Notes under the pieces: model-generated
Databases searched by the model: none
What the model saw: the letters and a program-made list of their open reading frames with translations, nothing else
Told to the model about the DNA's origin: nothing
Program-made: the position numbers and the translations under genes
In this document: positions 45,305 to 60,300 of the stretch, one piece after another
Position numbering within the stretch: position 1 is the stretch's first letter
Layout of the letters: every line of letters begins with the position of its first letter
Assembly (NCBI GenBank): GCA_903813345.2
Contig: CAIIXF020000012.1
Location: 6,201,001 to 6,265,000, forward strand
Direction of reading: 5' to 3'
Length of the DNA: 64,000 nt
Source of the DNA: Owenia fusiformis
Taxonomy: Eukaryota > Annelida > Polychaeta > Sabellida > Oweniidae

Positions 45305-48300
45305 CTATATTCGCAAGGTATAATAAATTACATATTTTGCCTTAAATGGAAAAATGTTTAGTAAAACCCAAGATTTGTTGGCATGTCAAGGGTCCCCACG
45401 GTTCCCAGATACCACGACCTATATTCGAAAGGCTACATATTACGTTTTTTTAGTCTAAAGAAATATACACGTCAGGCAATTGGCAAGACACATAGAATAA
45501 CCTCAGGGTTCATGTGGAGTCTGAGAGGCTAGTCACATATTACAGGGAATTGAAACTATTTAGATATTACATACAAAGTACAGGTTGAGGAAAAAAGGTA
45601 AACCAAACAAATCTTAATAACTCAGTCATCCGGTATGGGATTGAAGTCATATTTGGCACCATTGAATTTTGTTCAACATTCTTTCATTCCGTACGATTTC
45701 TCTGCACCCTGATTTCCAATCAACATCATTCGAGTATCTATGTGTTCCTGACACATTTGGGCATCCGAAAAAGACAACGTCTATCCAATGTTTGCACGTA
45801 AAATTGACGTAATGCATGACTGAAATCGGGAAGACAAAAATATGTGATATTCTTTCAGAATTGTTTATACTATTTACAAAAGTGTTACCGAGACACAAAT
45901 CCATTTATAAGTAAGGTTTGTTTAAAAGTCGAAAAGCCCCAATAAGACAATACAAACCCAGATGAAACCTGCAGACTGCAGAAGAAGACTGCAGATTTCA
46001 TGTAATGATTTACGTTCATGTAAACAAGTAAAGTACATATAATCCCAATAAAACGTGACAAGTAATAACATGTTCAAACTGAAATTTGCTTTCGTGTTCT
46101 GTATGCCCCTCAATCTGCTTAATAAGGCAACGATTCTTCAAATAAAACCCGAGCCACGTAGATTAGAGTCTCAAGAACACTTAGGTAAATAGTTTTCACA
46201 AGCAATTTTGTTTGTGAATCTCAAATTTTGTCTTCCCGATTTCAGTCATGAATTACGTCAATTTTACGTGCAAACTTTTTGTAGACGTTGTTATTCCCGG
46301 ACGCCCAAACGTGTCAGAAACACATAGATACTTGAATGATCTTGATTGGACATCAGGTTCAGAGCAATCGTAATCGTACCGAGTGGCTTCACGAAAAAAT
46401 AAAAAGGCTATACGCCTCGTTGAACATAGCAGAGTCCAATTGCGTCCAATCAGTCCATCGAGGCCCTATACATAATAGTGTTAACTAGTGCTGTAAATTA
46501 AGTGTTAAAGTGAGTTTTTAATCATTTAAACCTAGTGGAGATACACAACTTATCAATTTCGTATTGCTTCAGTTTTGTTGCAAAAATAGTCACGCATTAT
46601 TCTATACCTGTGCATGAAGCCATTTTACACGATACAACAGTTGTAGCGGTAGCACTGCCAAGACAAACTGGTGACCCTTCGGGGTCTGTACCCCATCTTT
46701 TGTTCCTTGTTCGTGTTTGAGTCATAGTACCAGACCCACATGTTACAGAACATAGACCAGGGACCCACTGTCCCCAGTTCGACCACAAACAGGCTATAAT
46801 AAAAAATAGCGCATAATGATCGTCCTCATCACACCCAACATTACATTTAAAGATCAATAAACAATGTGTACTGTAACGACCTTCGATAGTAAGTCGCTAC
46901 TACTGTCTCGGCTGTGGTGGCTTAAGCTCCCTTTAGCTCAATCGGTAGAGCGTCTGACTCGAGAGCGGAGGGCCCTGAAATTTAGCACACTCCCTTTCGG
47001 GTCTAGTTGCTGGCTCGTTGTACTACAGCTCCTCGTTGGACGTGCCCAAGGGTCGTTACAGTACCATAAAAGATAATACACTTTCCGGATTGGTCTTGTT
47101 AAATACGTGTTGAATAATCATTTATCATAATTGAAATTATATGTGTCGTCCATTTTTACGTATGAATGGCTTTTTTGATTCACTTACTTCGACATCCTTG
47201 AATATTACATCGTTCTGTACTTCGTTCCTCCGAAACCCCTGTACAAAATGGTGAGCTCCCGACGGTGCCGAACGTCTTTGTTCTCGTTCGGTAAACATTT
47301 ATATTGCCACCTCCGCATGTTACCGAACATCCCTCTCTACGTAACCAAGAACCCCACATGGACCATTGACAGCCTAATCAAACGAAGAGATAGTAGTTGA
47401 TACCTAATGTTTCCCCATATTTTTTACATTATTCAATACATCCAATCTACATCACATTCTTATACACGCTACGTAAAGTTTTGGGAACTATATACGCAGG
47501 ATATATTGAGTACAAATATCAAAGCACAAGTGTCAAAAGGAAAGGACCAAAAGCTGTAATTGAAAAATGCGAGAAAATGCAAGTTCTAAGTGTATACCAC
47601 AAGAAAAACAAGTTAAAAATCAAGAAAACAAACTATACTTGGGGATTGTTTTTCTTAAATAACGTGTATACACTTAGAGTTTGCTTTATCGTTCAACTAC
47701 AACTTTTGATCCTTAAAATTTCCCTTGGCATTAATGTGTAGACAGGGTGCGTTTTCAGCAATCTGGTAATCTTAAATGTAGTAGGCACATTATGTCTTAA
47801 TGGTTCAGGCAAGCTTACCTAACTTTTCATGAATTATGTAGTATTTAAAACAATTAAGAAAATGATATCACTAAGTTTATGCGCGTCCACGATCTCGGTA
47901 TTGGTGTGACAACTATGTCAATTATTAATTATAGAGAAATAGGGGTAATATGAAATAAGCCTTGTAGAGATTTTGGAGTGAAGACTGGTCATGATGTTCA
48001 ATTTTTAACTTACATTGATTGGTGTTGCATGGCGATGTCCGCATTTCAAAATCCGATCCTGGGCAGGTAAGTGCCCCACCAATGACATTTAGCTGTTTAG
48101 TCCTTCGTCTGGTACTAGTGGAGGTTCCTCCACCACAGGGCAGTGTGCAAGGGCCATTATCCCATTGGCTCCAATCACTCCATCGGCAACCTAGATGTAA
48201 TGGTGATATTACAATGAGGAAACACAGCCATTGTTATTGATTGTACATATTAAACTTAAATGAGTGGACTCATGATGTAACAACTAAATGTTTTTACTCT

Positions 48301-51300
48301 CAATTTTACTTGTTTTTTATGAGACAAAATGGGAGGAGAGGGGGTTGAAAACCACTTGTCTGATATCAATAATGTTTGGGGCGTAATTCTTTGACATTTT
48401 AAGACGAATTGTTCTTTTTTATAAAATAATTCTTTGTACCAAAAATGCTGTTTCCCTAAAGAATAATCAGATATAGTTCAAATAAAACAAAAATCAGGGT
48501 CAACGATTTTCTTTCTTCTAATGATAGTTGGTATAGCGATAACTAAAAGAAATCAAGTGAACGCGGAATTTGATAATTCAACTTGATTTTTGTCGTTACA
48601 ATTCATATTTCTAGATGCGAATCAGTAATTCAATTAGGCAATAGCTAAGTGCTTGATTTAGTAGATTTCAAACCACCAACCAATGGCGTGTAAATCGAAT
48701 TAGTGAAATTGAAAAATCGGAGGATAGGAAAATAAAAATCGTATCTAAAATTTGGATTAAATGATCATCATAATCACGTTATCAAAGTTAGCACTAAGAA
48801 ATGCCCCAAAATTCAAGTTCCGACTATCATAACTTTACCCCTATACTTATAATAACATTGATGTTTACGCCGAAATGTGTCATAGAGAGGGACAATTTGA
48901 CCACACTGCAGACATTGGGGCGAGTCATTAATCACTTTAATGTAGCAAAGTTCAATGCTGCTAATTAAATTTATATTGCCTGTTTTATTTCTAAACAATA
49001 TTGTATTATTGATGTTTACGCTGGAATGTGTCATAAAGAGGGACAATTTGACCACACTGCATGAGACATTGGGCCGAGTCAGCAATCACTTTAATGTTGC
49101 AAAGTTCAATGCTGCTAATTAAATTTATATTGCCTGTTTTATTTCTAAACAATATTGTATTATTGATGTTTACGCCGAAATGTGTCATAAAGAGGGACAA
49201 TTTGACCACACTGCAGACATTGGGGCGAGTCTTTACATGAATCACTTAAATCTAGCAAAGTTCAATGCTGCTAATTAATTCCCATCCCTGTTTTATTTCA
49301 AAACAATATTGTATTACTGATGTTTACGCCGAAATGTGTCATAAGGAGGGCCAATGTGACCACACTGCAGACATTGGGGCGAGTCTTTACATTAATCACT
49401 TGAATCTAGCAAAGTTTAATGCTGCTAATTAAATTCATATTGCCTGTTTTATTTCAAAACAATATTGTATTATTCACTGCGTGAAAAATGGAATTTCTAG
49501 ACTAAGCACGTCTAGAAACTAAGTCTAAGCACGCCGGGTGCTTAGGCGTGACTAGTTTTGACACGTCTAGGTACGCGATGAAACCAACTCTAGACATCTC
49601 TAGGCACGTCTAAGCACACGCAGTGCAAAGACGTGCTTAGAGTGTGACAAAAAGTCTTGGCACGCCTTGAGACTAATGATTGAAATCTAGAATTAAGTAA
49701 TTATCGAATCAGGTGAATGTATATTGTTATAAGCAATTATGGTCAACATTCATAATTTAGACATATTTTCACTGAAATATACTAATTTCTTTTTATCTTT
49801 TATCTATTTTATTTATTATTTTGTATAACGAACTGTTCACGTATACCATGACGTTTTACATATATGATTGAATAATAAATCACGTACTGTTTAAAGCTTG
49901 TAAAATACCAAACAAGCTGTACTGACAACTAGTAGAAATATGTTTTCCCGGGCATCTATCAAGTTGTTACATCAAACCCCGGGTATCAAGCAAGATACTA
50001 GGATAGTATTATTATTGTTCGTCTGACCAAATGGATGAAAAAACTATGTGTTCATATTGTGTATGCAATGTATCATTACTAATTGATATAGGGCAGGGGC
50101 GAAGCCAGCTTTCATTTAGGATGGGGGGGGGGGGGTGCGATCGCCAAAAACCTTTCGGTTTTCAGTCACGGGGTTGCGATTGTTGCATGAACAAGCCAAA
50201 AAAATAAGATTTATTTTGAATTTTACAAAAATTTCTTCAAAATCGAGCTTTTTCTTTCTCATGGTTTTATCTTTATTGCACCCCCCCCCTTGCTTCGCCT
50301 ATGGACGCAATTAGCATATTCATTTAAGTTGCCTCTCCCGGTAGATACGTGGAGTTTCTAGACCATCCTACGTCTAGAAATTGCAAGAAATTCCACATTT
50401 GATGCAGTGATCATACTTGCGAATCATATTGAAATTAATCTTTTTAAGCAAACAAGAATTAAAATACAGTGTACGTTACGCTAAAAACAAAAACTCCTTT
50501 GCACAATTACAGAACGATGATTCAAAATAGTTTTTTGAAACCCTTTTTTAAAGAGTACTTTCTCCAATAGTGCAGGAAATAATTGTTTGGACGGTGGTCG
50601 ATATTACATACACCCCCCCCCTCCATAAAATTAGTAACAGGATCCCTTTTTCGGCCACCTATCTAATCAAAGCCTGATTATGATTGGCGATTTAGATAAA
50701 TTCGTCAAATATCACAAATAACTGAACTACTAGATCTAGCATTGCAATTGAGGAAATAATTAGATTTAAATATTGATATGCTTCGAAATGAAAACACACG
50801 ATTGCCAATCTAAAAGAAGGGCTGCGTAATGAAGACGCGATATTGTGTTTACCGCCCATCGTCCATCGCCCGAAAAGAAAATCGCATTGTCCTGACCAAT
50901 CCCTCTCACAAAAATCGCATTCATCTCAATATTCGCTAACAAAATTGAATTCTTCTCCCATTTGAAAATTAAGAGATTTTGAAACGAAAGGAGTATGAAG
51001 CTCTGTTTGAGCCTATTAAACACATGTGAATGGTGATTTCATCATTATGCTCTGACACAGTTAAAGTCATAGATATCTGAGCAACAAGCGATTTTGTTTG
51101 GCCGCTGTTATATTGTTTCGTTGATTTTTTTGATGCTGGTGTGTTTATATTATTCAATAAAATTTTATATTTCAAAATGTCATTTTAAGTCATCGGATAT
51201 TTTGTAGACTTACGATATAAGACTTCTGGTTTTGTTTCATCATACAAAGTTTAGATATGGACTTCGAACTTCAAATTTCATTGAAGAGAGTTAGAAATAT

Positions 51301-54300
51301 CATGATCGGAATTGAATATGGCCTATGGTTTTATACCCTGTGACAACATGATATTAACCTCTGGCCCTCTGAGCCCTCGAAAAATGTATCGTGTCCCTTT
51401 GGAAGGGTTGGTGAAAGCCCCTCCCCCCCGGCCAAAAATTCTAGATCTTTCAAAAGCGTGCAGCTTTTCACCATTGTGAGCACTTTTCAAATACACCATT
51501 AACCATTCCAATGATCGGGATACCATCATGTATTTCACCAGTCCATGTTATGTCGATGCACCATTGATCGAATCTCAAAAGGCACAATCATGCCAGCTTT
51601 CAGTCGGGGGGGGGGGGGGGGGGTGACGCCCAAACGAATTTCGGTTATCAGTCAGGGGGGTACCATTGTGGCTAAAACAGACCGATAAATTTATTTTGAA
51701 TTTTACAAATATTGATGCAACTTCTTTCAAAATTGAGCTAGAGGCTCAAAATAAAAAAACATTTTACCCTTTTTCTTCGTCTATCTCATGGTTCTATTAT
51801 TGGTTATCGCACCCATCGTACCCCCCCCCCTCCCCACTTGGTAACGTCTATTGTTTTTTAAACAGGACATTAACACGCGGTGTTAACTTCGACCGTTAAT
51901 TTGAATTTTTGGCCTATCGGATGATTGAAAATCAAGGATTACGAGTCTCATACTGCACCGTTTTTCTTCAAACTTGTTCCATTTAAAGCATGACAAAAAT
52001 CCCTTTCTGTTGGTACACTATTTTCTTAAACAGAGTCCCTACTTCTAGCGGCATTTTGGTCCCCATGTGTAAGAAGGCCTTCGAACAGCTGGGGACCAAA
52101 ACGCTGCTAGAACGAGGGACTCTTTACAATAAAGTAATACACCGACAGAAAGGCAATTTTGTTTTGCTTTAATGGTATAAGTTTGAAGAAAAACGGTGCA
52201 GTATGAGACTCGCAATCCTTGATTTTCGAGCATCTGGTAGGCCAAAAATTCAAATTAATGGTCAAAGTTAGGACCGATTGATTAAAGCTTAACGAAGGCT
52301 GTTTTGAAAACTTTCGTTACAGGGCTATACTACATGGCGTTTATATGTTATGTTATGCCAACAGTTACATGTTATACGACTTGAAAGTTCATAATTATGG
52401 TCTTTGCGTTATCTTTTAGATATTTATAATAATTAGTAATGTAGCTCTCTTTGTTGGCGGTGATGATAAGTTCTACTTCTTTCCAAGTATCTATTGTTTT
52501 GATTTCTTATTACTTATTAATATCAGGTTTGCCAAGGGGGTGGTTTGCTTTTTAATCCAAAATCGAAGAGGTCACATTTTGGCCCCAAATCACTTGAAAA
52601 TAACTGAGAAAAACGCCATGATTTTGTACAAACGTTTGGTCGCTCACATCCTCTTAACCCCTCCCCTTCCGGGCTAAGAGATTGCACATGTTTATTACAG
52701 CTTGATTGTAGATAGAATGTTGCTTGTTTATATTAGTTAACCTAAGCTAAATACTTTTTGTGCTTCTTTATTCAATTACGCTTCCAGTTTCAACCGTTTT
52801 ACTGCATTGCTCGGGGCATTGCTATAAGAGGCATTTTATAAAAGGCATATTGATCGATGTACACCTGTTCTGTAGTCAGTTGCTTTCCAAAGTTTTTGCT
52901 TTTTCATATTTTGAATGAATGTGAATGACTTATGAGGGGGGTAATTCAAACAAGTCAAAGCTTTAAAAATGCTGTCGTCGTCATAATCCTTGCCAGTCCA
53001 TCAATATTGAAAACCACCAACGCACAGTATAACACTCGGCATCAATGAGAAATGGCAAATTGAGAGAATTATACGGTCAACCGTATTAATGAGATATTTT
53101 ATTCTTTACTTCCTTATTATGTTGTTGTACGTGCCACTTTCAGGTCTGAGTGTGTTTTAACAATTTTCAAAAAGCGGGGACTAACATCGTAAAAACATTT
53201 GCGCTAAAGAATTTCAAGACTGAGCCAAAAAGACGGGTTTGCAGATCAGATACCCCCTACCCATTACGATGTTTAATTCCACCCCTAGTTATTTGCTTCG
53301 GAACCACCTTGGGATGTCCCGTTGTCAATCTCTCCCTTCCAGATTCGCAAATTATTCTAGACCTTGCTGTACATAATACTACGTATTCCATACCTGATGA
53401 GGTTTCAGAGACATATCAACCGGGAATATATTTCAGATCCGGGCAAATATTTCTCGTATGTTTCGCTCCAGCAAGGATCCGGGACATATAAATCGTATGT
53501 CCCGCATTATACCCCTTGGGATATACAATATATCTTCCCTTTGTCTCTTTGGGCCCTCGGGAAGATATATTGTATATCCCTCAGGATATTCCCTATATCC
53601 AAAACATTCCAGTGCATAACCCCTATGTATTAACTTTATCATTTGAGAGGAGCTACGCTACACGTTTTAGAGACAAAGTGCACGTGAACTTGTAATATTA
53701 TGACCCCTCCACATTGTTTCTCCAGGGCCCCTAATAATATACCACTTCCTGTAAGAATGTGGCAACGAAAATGGGGCAACAAGACCTGTTTTCCTGGTTT
53801 AGTCCATTTGTCATTTTCTTTTGGCACAAGATGTTGATACCATGGTGATAGATACAAAAATTGATAGATACAAAAATTTTCACCGACGTTAATTTTTTTT
53901 AAAACATCTTGTGCCAAAAAAAAATTTTGGGCCCCAAAAACCCAAAAGTGGGCCCAAATTTTGAAATTTTGAGGCCCATTTTCTTCAAAATTTGGCCTAA
54001 AATTAAAAAACAAGGCCTATGAAGGCCAATTTATGACCAAAAAGGCCTACTTTTTGAGGCCTTAAGGCCTTTTTTGGCTCAAAATTTTTCTGCCCCCCCC
54101 AGATCCGCCAGTGTACATAATAGTCTATGGCTACCCTTGCATTCGTTCGACTTCTAATGCTACTAATCACCCATCCCCTCTTCACAAAACGACGACCTTT
54201 TAGCTGCTTTCCAAATTCAGGCCCATAGCCAAGGGGAGCGGAGGGAGCGGCCGCTCCCCCTCCTGGCCAAATGATGTTTTGCCAAAACTGTCAAAAAGCC

Positions 54301-57300
54301 CCCCTCCCCCCATCCCTTGGCAACCCCCCCCCCCCATGGTAAAACCGCTCCCCCGGTAAATCCTGGCTACGGGCCTGAAAATATTACATCTTGATCTATA
54401 ATTTATAAACATGATTTTCTAGGTTCTAGGTTTCATGGGTGGTCATTCCCCCCGAAGCCTCCTTGAAACATACCGATTGCAATGTTTACCCATTTCAAAC
54501 ATGTCTCTGTGTCAAACAAACTAGTCCATTTGTCACCTCTATACATACTATAGTGAACCTATGAATTGTTAAAAACACGATGTTTTATGGTTAATTTATA
54601 ATAACAAGGGTTTTCTGAAGTGATTTAACTGGGTTGGACAAAAAGTTAGTTTGGGGAAAAAAGTATATCGGCTGATTAGGGAGGGGTGCATTGGCTTAAC
54701 ATGGCGTTGATTATTGACTTAGCTTCGGGATACCACCATGTACCTGGTATGTTACCATGGTGATAGATACAAAAAATTTCCCCGACGTTAATTTTTTGGC
54801 AACCCAGCTAAATCACTCCAATAAACCCTAATGATAGTATTTGCACAGAAAAACATCATGTTTTTAAATATTCATACGTTAAGAAAATGACAAATGCACT
54901 AAACCAGGAAAACAGGTCTTGTTGCCCCATTTTCGTTGCCACATTCTTACAGGAAATGTATAGATATCGGAGATATATATCTACATAAAAGTACTTTTTA
55001 TTTTTATTATAAAGAAGATGTTATCTGGATTGAACATAAACTTAAACTTGAAAAACATCCGGACTTAATTATAGTGAATGTATGGGGGGGGGGGGGTAAT
55101 GATTCCATCTTTTATTTTCTAGATTGGGCTCTATTTCTCTGTACCAGTAATTTGCCCAGTAGCCGGAGGGCAAAAATATGATCAATATTAAATGTAAAAA
55201 GTAAAAGCTTTACCCCACCCGAATATGGTAACTGAGTCAAAAACTCAAAAAATTGTAAGCAACATTTGAGACTAACATAAAAGGTAAAAAAATATTGTCC
55301 CTTATTTAAGTTTCAATAAATAATGTAGCTTGATCATTTGATTTCACTTGCTGTTGGATAGGATATGAAATGATTCAAAATACTAGTCCATGTCCGTGCG
55401 ATTAGTATCAATTCATATAGTTTTGATTACAATCAGAATTCTCAATTTTGAGAATTCACTTTCAAGTCACTTTTCCTTTAATCTATCTGTAATCACTAAT
55501 TAACTAGATCAATACATACTCGAATTCATCTGCCCACCAACAACACTGTTATGTAAGGGCGGAAATAAATCACTCTAATCTTGTATTCGGGCATTTGAAA
55601 ATGACTCCTAAATTTCCTCCATGTCCATGGTAAGAGCCAAGGGTAGATGCGGGGGGGGGGGGCTGGAACTCTTCCTGGCCAAAATTTCAATCACATGCAG
55701 TTTTCATCATTTTTTGGACACTTTCAAAGAGCTCTTTGAATCTCAGGGCCGTTAGATGGGGGAGGGGGTGTCCAGATATCACTATATCTAGGATGTTGAT
55801 CTAACATTATTTCTGCCGGGATACCTTCTTGCACCCCCATCCTTAGCCTTTTCCAAGTCGGTATTTTTTTTACTTATCTGATCTTGAATAATAGAAATCA
55901 AGATAGGAAAAAAGATACGACTTGGGCAGGGCTACCCCATCCACCCTATTCTAATCTTTCTGGAAACTACTCCCCATGTGGTGCGATCCCATTCTGATAC
56001 TCATAGCATCTTTCTGTTTCACCTGAAACATTATCTCAGGACTGAGAAGAAATGAGATGTGTCATGATGTGCGATCGTGGCATAACTTATTAAGCGAGCC
56101 CCATATTTTGAATTTTACAAAAATTGATGCATCTTTCAAAATTCTTCAAAAATGAGATTGGAACTTCAAATAAAAAATTGAAAGCTCATTTCTTCTATCT
56201 AATGGTTATATTTTTATAAGCTTTCTTTGGGAGGAGGTGCCTTCGCACTCATCGCACCCCCCCCCCCTCTGCCGTCCAGAGAGAAAGAGAGAGAGTCCAG
56301 AGATAGTTTGCAAAGCGTGCTCACGGCTTTCCATGGAAAACATCACCAGTTGCAACTAGTGTCTTTTTTTCTTTTTAATTTTTTTTCTTTTTAAAGTTGC
56401 AACTAGTCTCTACAACTGTCATTGACTGAAGATCACCTAGACAGAGTTACATGTACATTATGTCAAGGTGAATACAAAATATGCCCTTTTTGAAATGTTC
56501 AGGATTCACGATGGTCAGAACAAGATTGTATTTTTGATAATACAAATGTATTACCTGTAAGCAGGTTTCAACGGATTTTGATACACATTTTTTGCCGTGT
56601 GTCCTTTTATGATTACAACCAGCAGTTTCCTAGATAAACATGGCAACCGGGAGATAGTCTTCGGGCTGACATCTCGAAGCTGTTGTTTATGACTTCAATA
56701 CGGTACATCAATATTGATTTCCTCGCAAAGTATTCAAAAAACAATTCGTCTTTTGATAGGCTTTTTTCAAAAAATTTACACTTAGCTTACGTCATTTTAA
56801 TTCATTCAAACCTAAGACTCGATCGTGCAAATTATGTATTGAATTGTAAATTGTATATTTACATTTTCCTCAATTAGTCACAATTTTTTCTCTAAATTCA
56901 ATTGTATTGTTGTAGCCAGAATGTTTCGGGTCAAGGGACCAACTACGAAAGAAACTTATCAAAAGGATTAATGCAAATGCCTTTTATATGAATAAAATGT
57001 CAACTACGGGGGAGTTTCCTGCCCCTGCGATCTTATTTGTCCATTTAGAATAAGATAAACCATGTAACCAGGTCCATGTTTTCCATTCTGACAGAATTTC
57101 AGATTCAATTTCAAATTAAGTTTATTATGTTCAAAATCCCGAATGTCCCCGGGAGAATCTCTCTTCGAAATTATAATGTCAGATACATTAGATACAAAAT
57201 AATATTGATATAACTGAAGATACTTAATTTGGCTCCCGTTTTAATTAGACGGATTGACGGAGTCAGAAAATCCGCCAAATTAAAATCCGTCAAATTTCAG

Positions 57301-60300
57301 TTTGGAATTTTTGTCAAATGCACTTCAGAAATTAAACTTGTGGGGCCCCTTTTCCTGTCAACTGAGCATGTCATCAACATGTCATACATTATCCCAAAAG
57401 AAATACAGAAAATATCTTAATAAATACCGTCCTAATGACATAAACCATTGGCTTTCAAGAGAATCTTTTGATAGCCCATGCATAAACATAGACAAAAATT
57501 AAACTTCAGTCCTGATTCCGCCAAATTAAATAGCCGCCAATATTTGAAATTGAGCAAATTCGTCAAATTAAGTAGCGTCAAAATAAGTGTATTTAAAGTA
57601 TCTGTAAGGAGGGGGGAGGCTCAAGGCATAAAGATTACCGGGAGATACAAACCGGAGAAATAGATGAGATGATGAATATGTATTGTATGTTTTCCAGTTT
57701 TAATTATGTTATTTGTTTTTGGTCCTAATATGATTAGGGACCACCAATATGTATGTGACAGTTTTGAAGTTCAAAAAACGGGTAAAATTGGTTAAAGTTA
57801 ATTGTATATGATAATCAGATTCAAAGATACACAACTAAAATAACGAGGAATTAAAAATAGCCCATAGACCATGTAGACTGCAATCATGGACTCTCTTGAA
57901 AGCGTAATGCTGTAATCAAGGTAATTTTGGGATATCCCGTCTTTGAAGAAGCAAAAACGCAATCAAACAGTTAATTAGTTATTGTGTGATCTAGATTACA
58001 GATCAAAGAAATCAATTCCAAGATCATTATTACTATGTATTTAGTTCGTTGTCTTTTTGAAAAGGGGTACAAGAAAACTATGTATTAATATATCAAGGGC
58101 AGGGTGCTACTGAATCTGATAGTTAAAGCGTTTGCTAGTATGAGGGGCGACATTTAAAGTAAAGCATTGTTTTAAATCCTGGGAAAATGCACTCCCCCGT
58201 TTTGCAAATATTGTGTGATGCCAATGAACCCTGAAATTTGTTTTTGTTTTCGTGAGCAACAAATATGTTTATGAAAATCTTGTGAGTCCAGACATATGAT
58301 TCTCATTCTGTCTCAGCTTAGTGTTGATTAGATTTTATCCCCACTCTTCCGACGTCCGTGTCTCCCTCGTTTTTACCCTATATTCAGTTTCTTTTTAAAC
58401 CAAATTTACAAATATCCGTTCACATATATAAATCAGTAGTTGTTTATGACAAGATTATGTTTATAGATCATCAAAAATTAAGGTAGCGTATTCTGTAATT
58501 TCAACTATATGTTAGCCCCCTCCCCTTCGCCGTCAGTAATGTATTGTTTAAAATAATACCGGCCAATTATTCTTTCCCCATTTTGAGCAGTTTTCGTGTG
58601 ATTTTTGAACAAATATCAAATGTGACCCCACCCCTGGAATAAGTTAGCCCCCCCTCGCCGATATAGATGTCTAGTTTAAAATAATACTGTATCCCCTGGC
58701 CAATAATTCTTTCACCATTTTAAGCAGTTTTCGTGTAATTTTTGAGCAAATATCAAATGTGACCATCCCCTTATAGCAAATGCTGGATTCGGCCCTGGTA
58801 CTTGTCAATGCGAAATAATGGGTGTTGATTAGTGGAAATACCCATTTAAACAGACCCTCTTAATTTATAACAAGTTAACAATTAAGAAGCCATGTTGCGA
58901 TGTACTTTTCGTGACTCAAGTCGGATATAAAGTGAAAACATACTCTTTATGATTTGATATCCCGTATTTAGCTAAAGCAAAACACGAAATATTAACACGT
59001 GCGGCAAATTATAATTTAAATGTTTCCATATATAGCGCAAAATCTCACATGGCAATTTAATAACGACTAATTTTGTCTTCTGTCTAACCACGGCGTGCTT
59101 AGAGATTTCTAGACTCTAGTCACGCTCTGTCCACACCAGCTCTAAGCACGTCTAAGCACGCCTAGAAATCTCTAGATACACGGAGTTCCTAGACCGACTA
59201 AGCACGTCTAGAAATTACTAGAAATTCCACATTTGATGCAGTGATTGATGTTTACGCCGAAATGTGTCATAAGGAGGGACAATGTGACCACACTGCAGAC
59301 ATTGGGGCGAGTCTTTACATTAATCACTTGAATCTAGCAAAGTTTAATGCTGCTAATTAAATTCCCATTGCCTGTTTTATTTCAAAACAATATTGTATTA
59401 TTATATACCTGTACATGGACCCCTTGTACATTCTACAACAGTTCTCTCTGTAGGATTACCGAAACAATCTGAAGATCCCTGTTGGTTTGTACTCCATACT
59501 TTGTTTCTCAGTCGCGTTCGAATCTCCGATCCAGATCCACATGTTACAGAACAAAAACCAGCGATCCACGGTTCCCAGTTTGCCCACGAACAGGCTATAA
59601 TGAATTCATTTAGACAATGTCACCTTAGGAGAAAAGTAAAAAAATATGAAGCATTTCACCTTCTTCTATTTCAAACATAAGAGACTTTAAGCAAGCGATG
59701 TTTTTCACAACGTAACCGCGAACTCAAAAGTCCGCGAATCAGTACAGTTATGCGTATAGCGCGCATGCAAAACAAGCGCTACTTAGTCTACTTCAGATAT
59801 CCGATCAGATTCAGTTTGGTCTTTAGAACGGGAGATTTGCAATTTCACGTTGGTGTCAAGGGGAATCATTAGTACTCAAGCCTATTGAATACTATGCTGG
59901 CAATTTTGAAAACGGGGCCATTTTACCTTTAGCATAGAATCTGAAAGCCACATTTTTCAAAATTGGCCATGTGACCTGCAAAAGGTTATGATAACCATGC
60001 CTAAATAGACTAATATCTATAGTAATGACTATGTACAACTTCTAACATTTGATGGATGCTGAGGATATATCTAAATGATTTGAAAGACAAAAGTATCACA
60101 TATTTCAAAGAAATTACCAGAGAGCAATAGATGACACAATGGATTACATAGCATTCTACTCCTCTCTTTAAATCCATCAGGAATAGTAGACATAAAACAT
60201 ACAAATTGAGGGGATAAGTAGTCATATAAATCCGACCGTTGAATGCTGATTTTCGATGTTCCTTTTTCTTATTTGGATATTTATTTTTTATCATTTTCTT

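Larger units (their letters stand above)
49475..59243. mobile_element. 9.8 kb CACTA-like element inserted in the satellite
   Basis: Left end CACTGCGTGAAAAATGGAA and right end ttccacatttgatGCAGTG are inverted and flanked by ATT on both sides, exactly restoring the satellite when removed. CACT ends, a 3-bp target duplication and sub-terminal clusters of short repeats (cacgtctag and taagcacg, 49495-49680 and 59090-59215) fit the CACTA/EnSpm superfamily. No transposase frame is visible, so it is non-autonomous. An internal right-end copy at 50409 marks a possible 935-bp subelement. Runs of G or C (50125, 51607, 54327, 55084, 55651, 56260) and nested hairpins fill the interior. Confidence 0.55.

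Noticed and set aside
44971-45345. 124-codon plus-strand frame
   Set aside because: Antisense of gene B exon B8.
46925-47000. Possible functional tRNA gene
   Set aside because: Only the D-arm and A box fit; the anticodon stem pairs poorly and no T-arm consensus is present.
48813-49245. Frames of 90 and 79 codons with repeated VVKLSLFMTH-like words
   Set aside because: They translate satellite units; the repetition reflects DNA, not protein.
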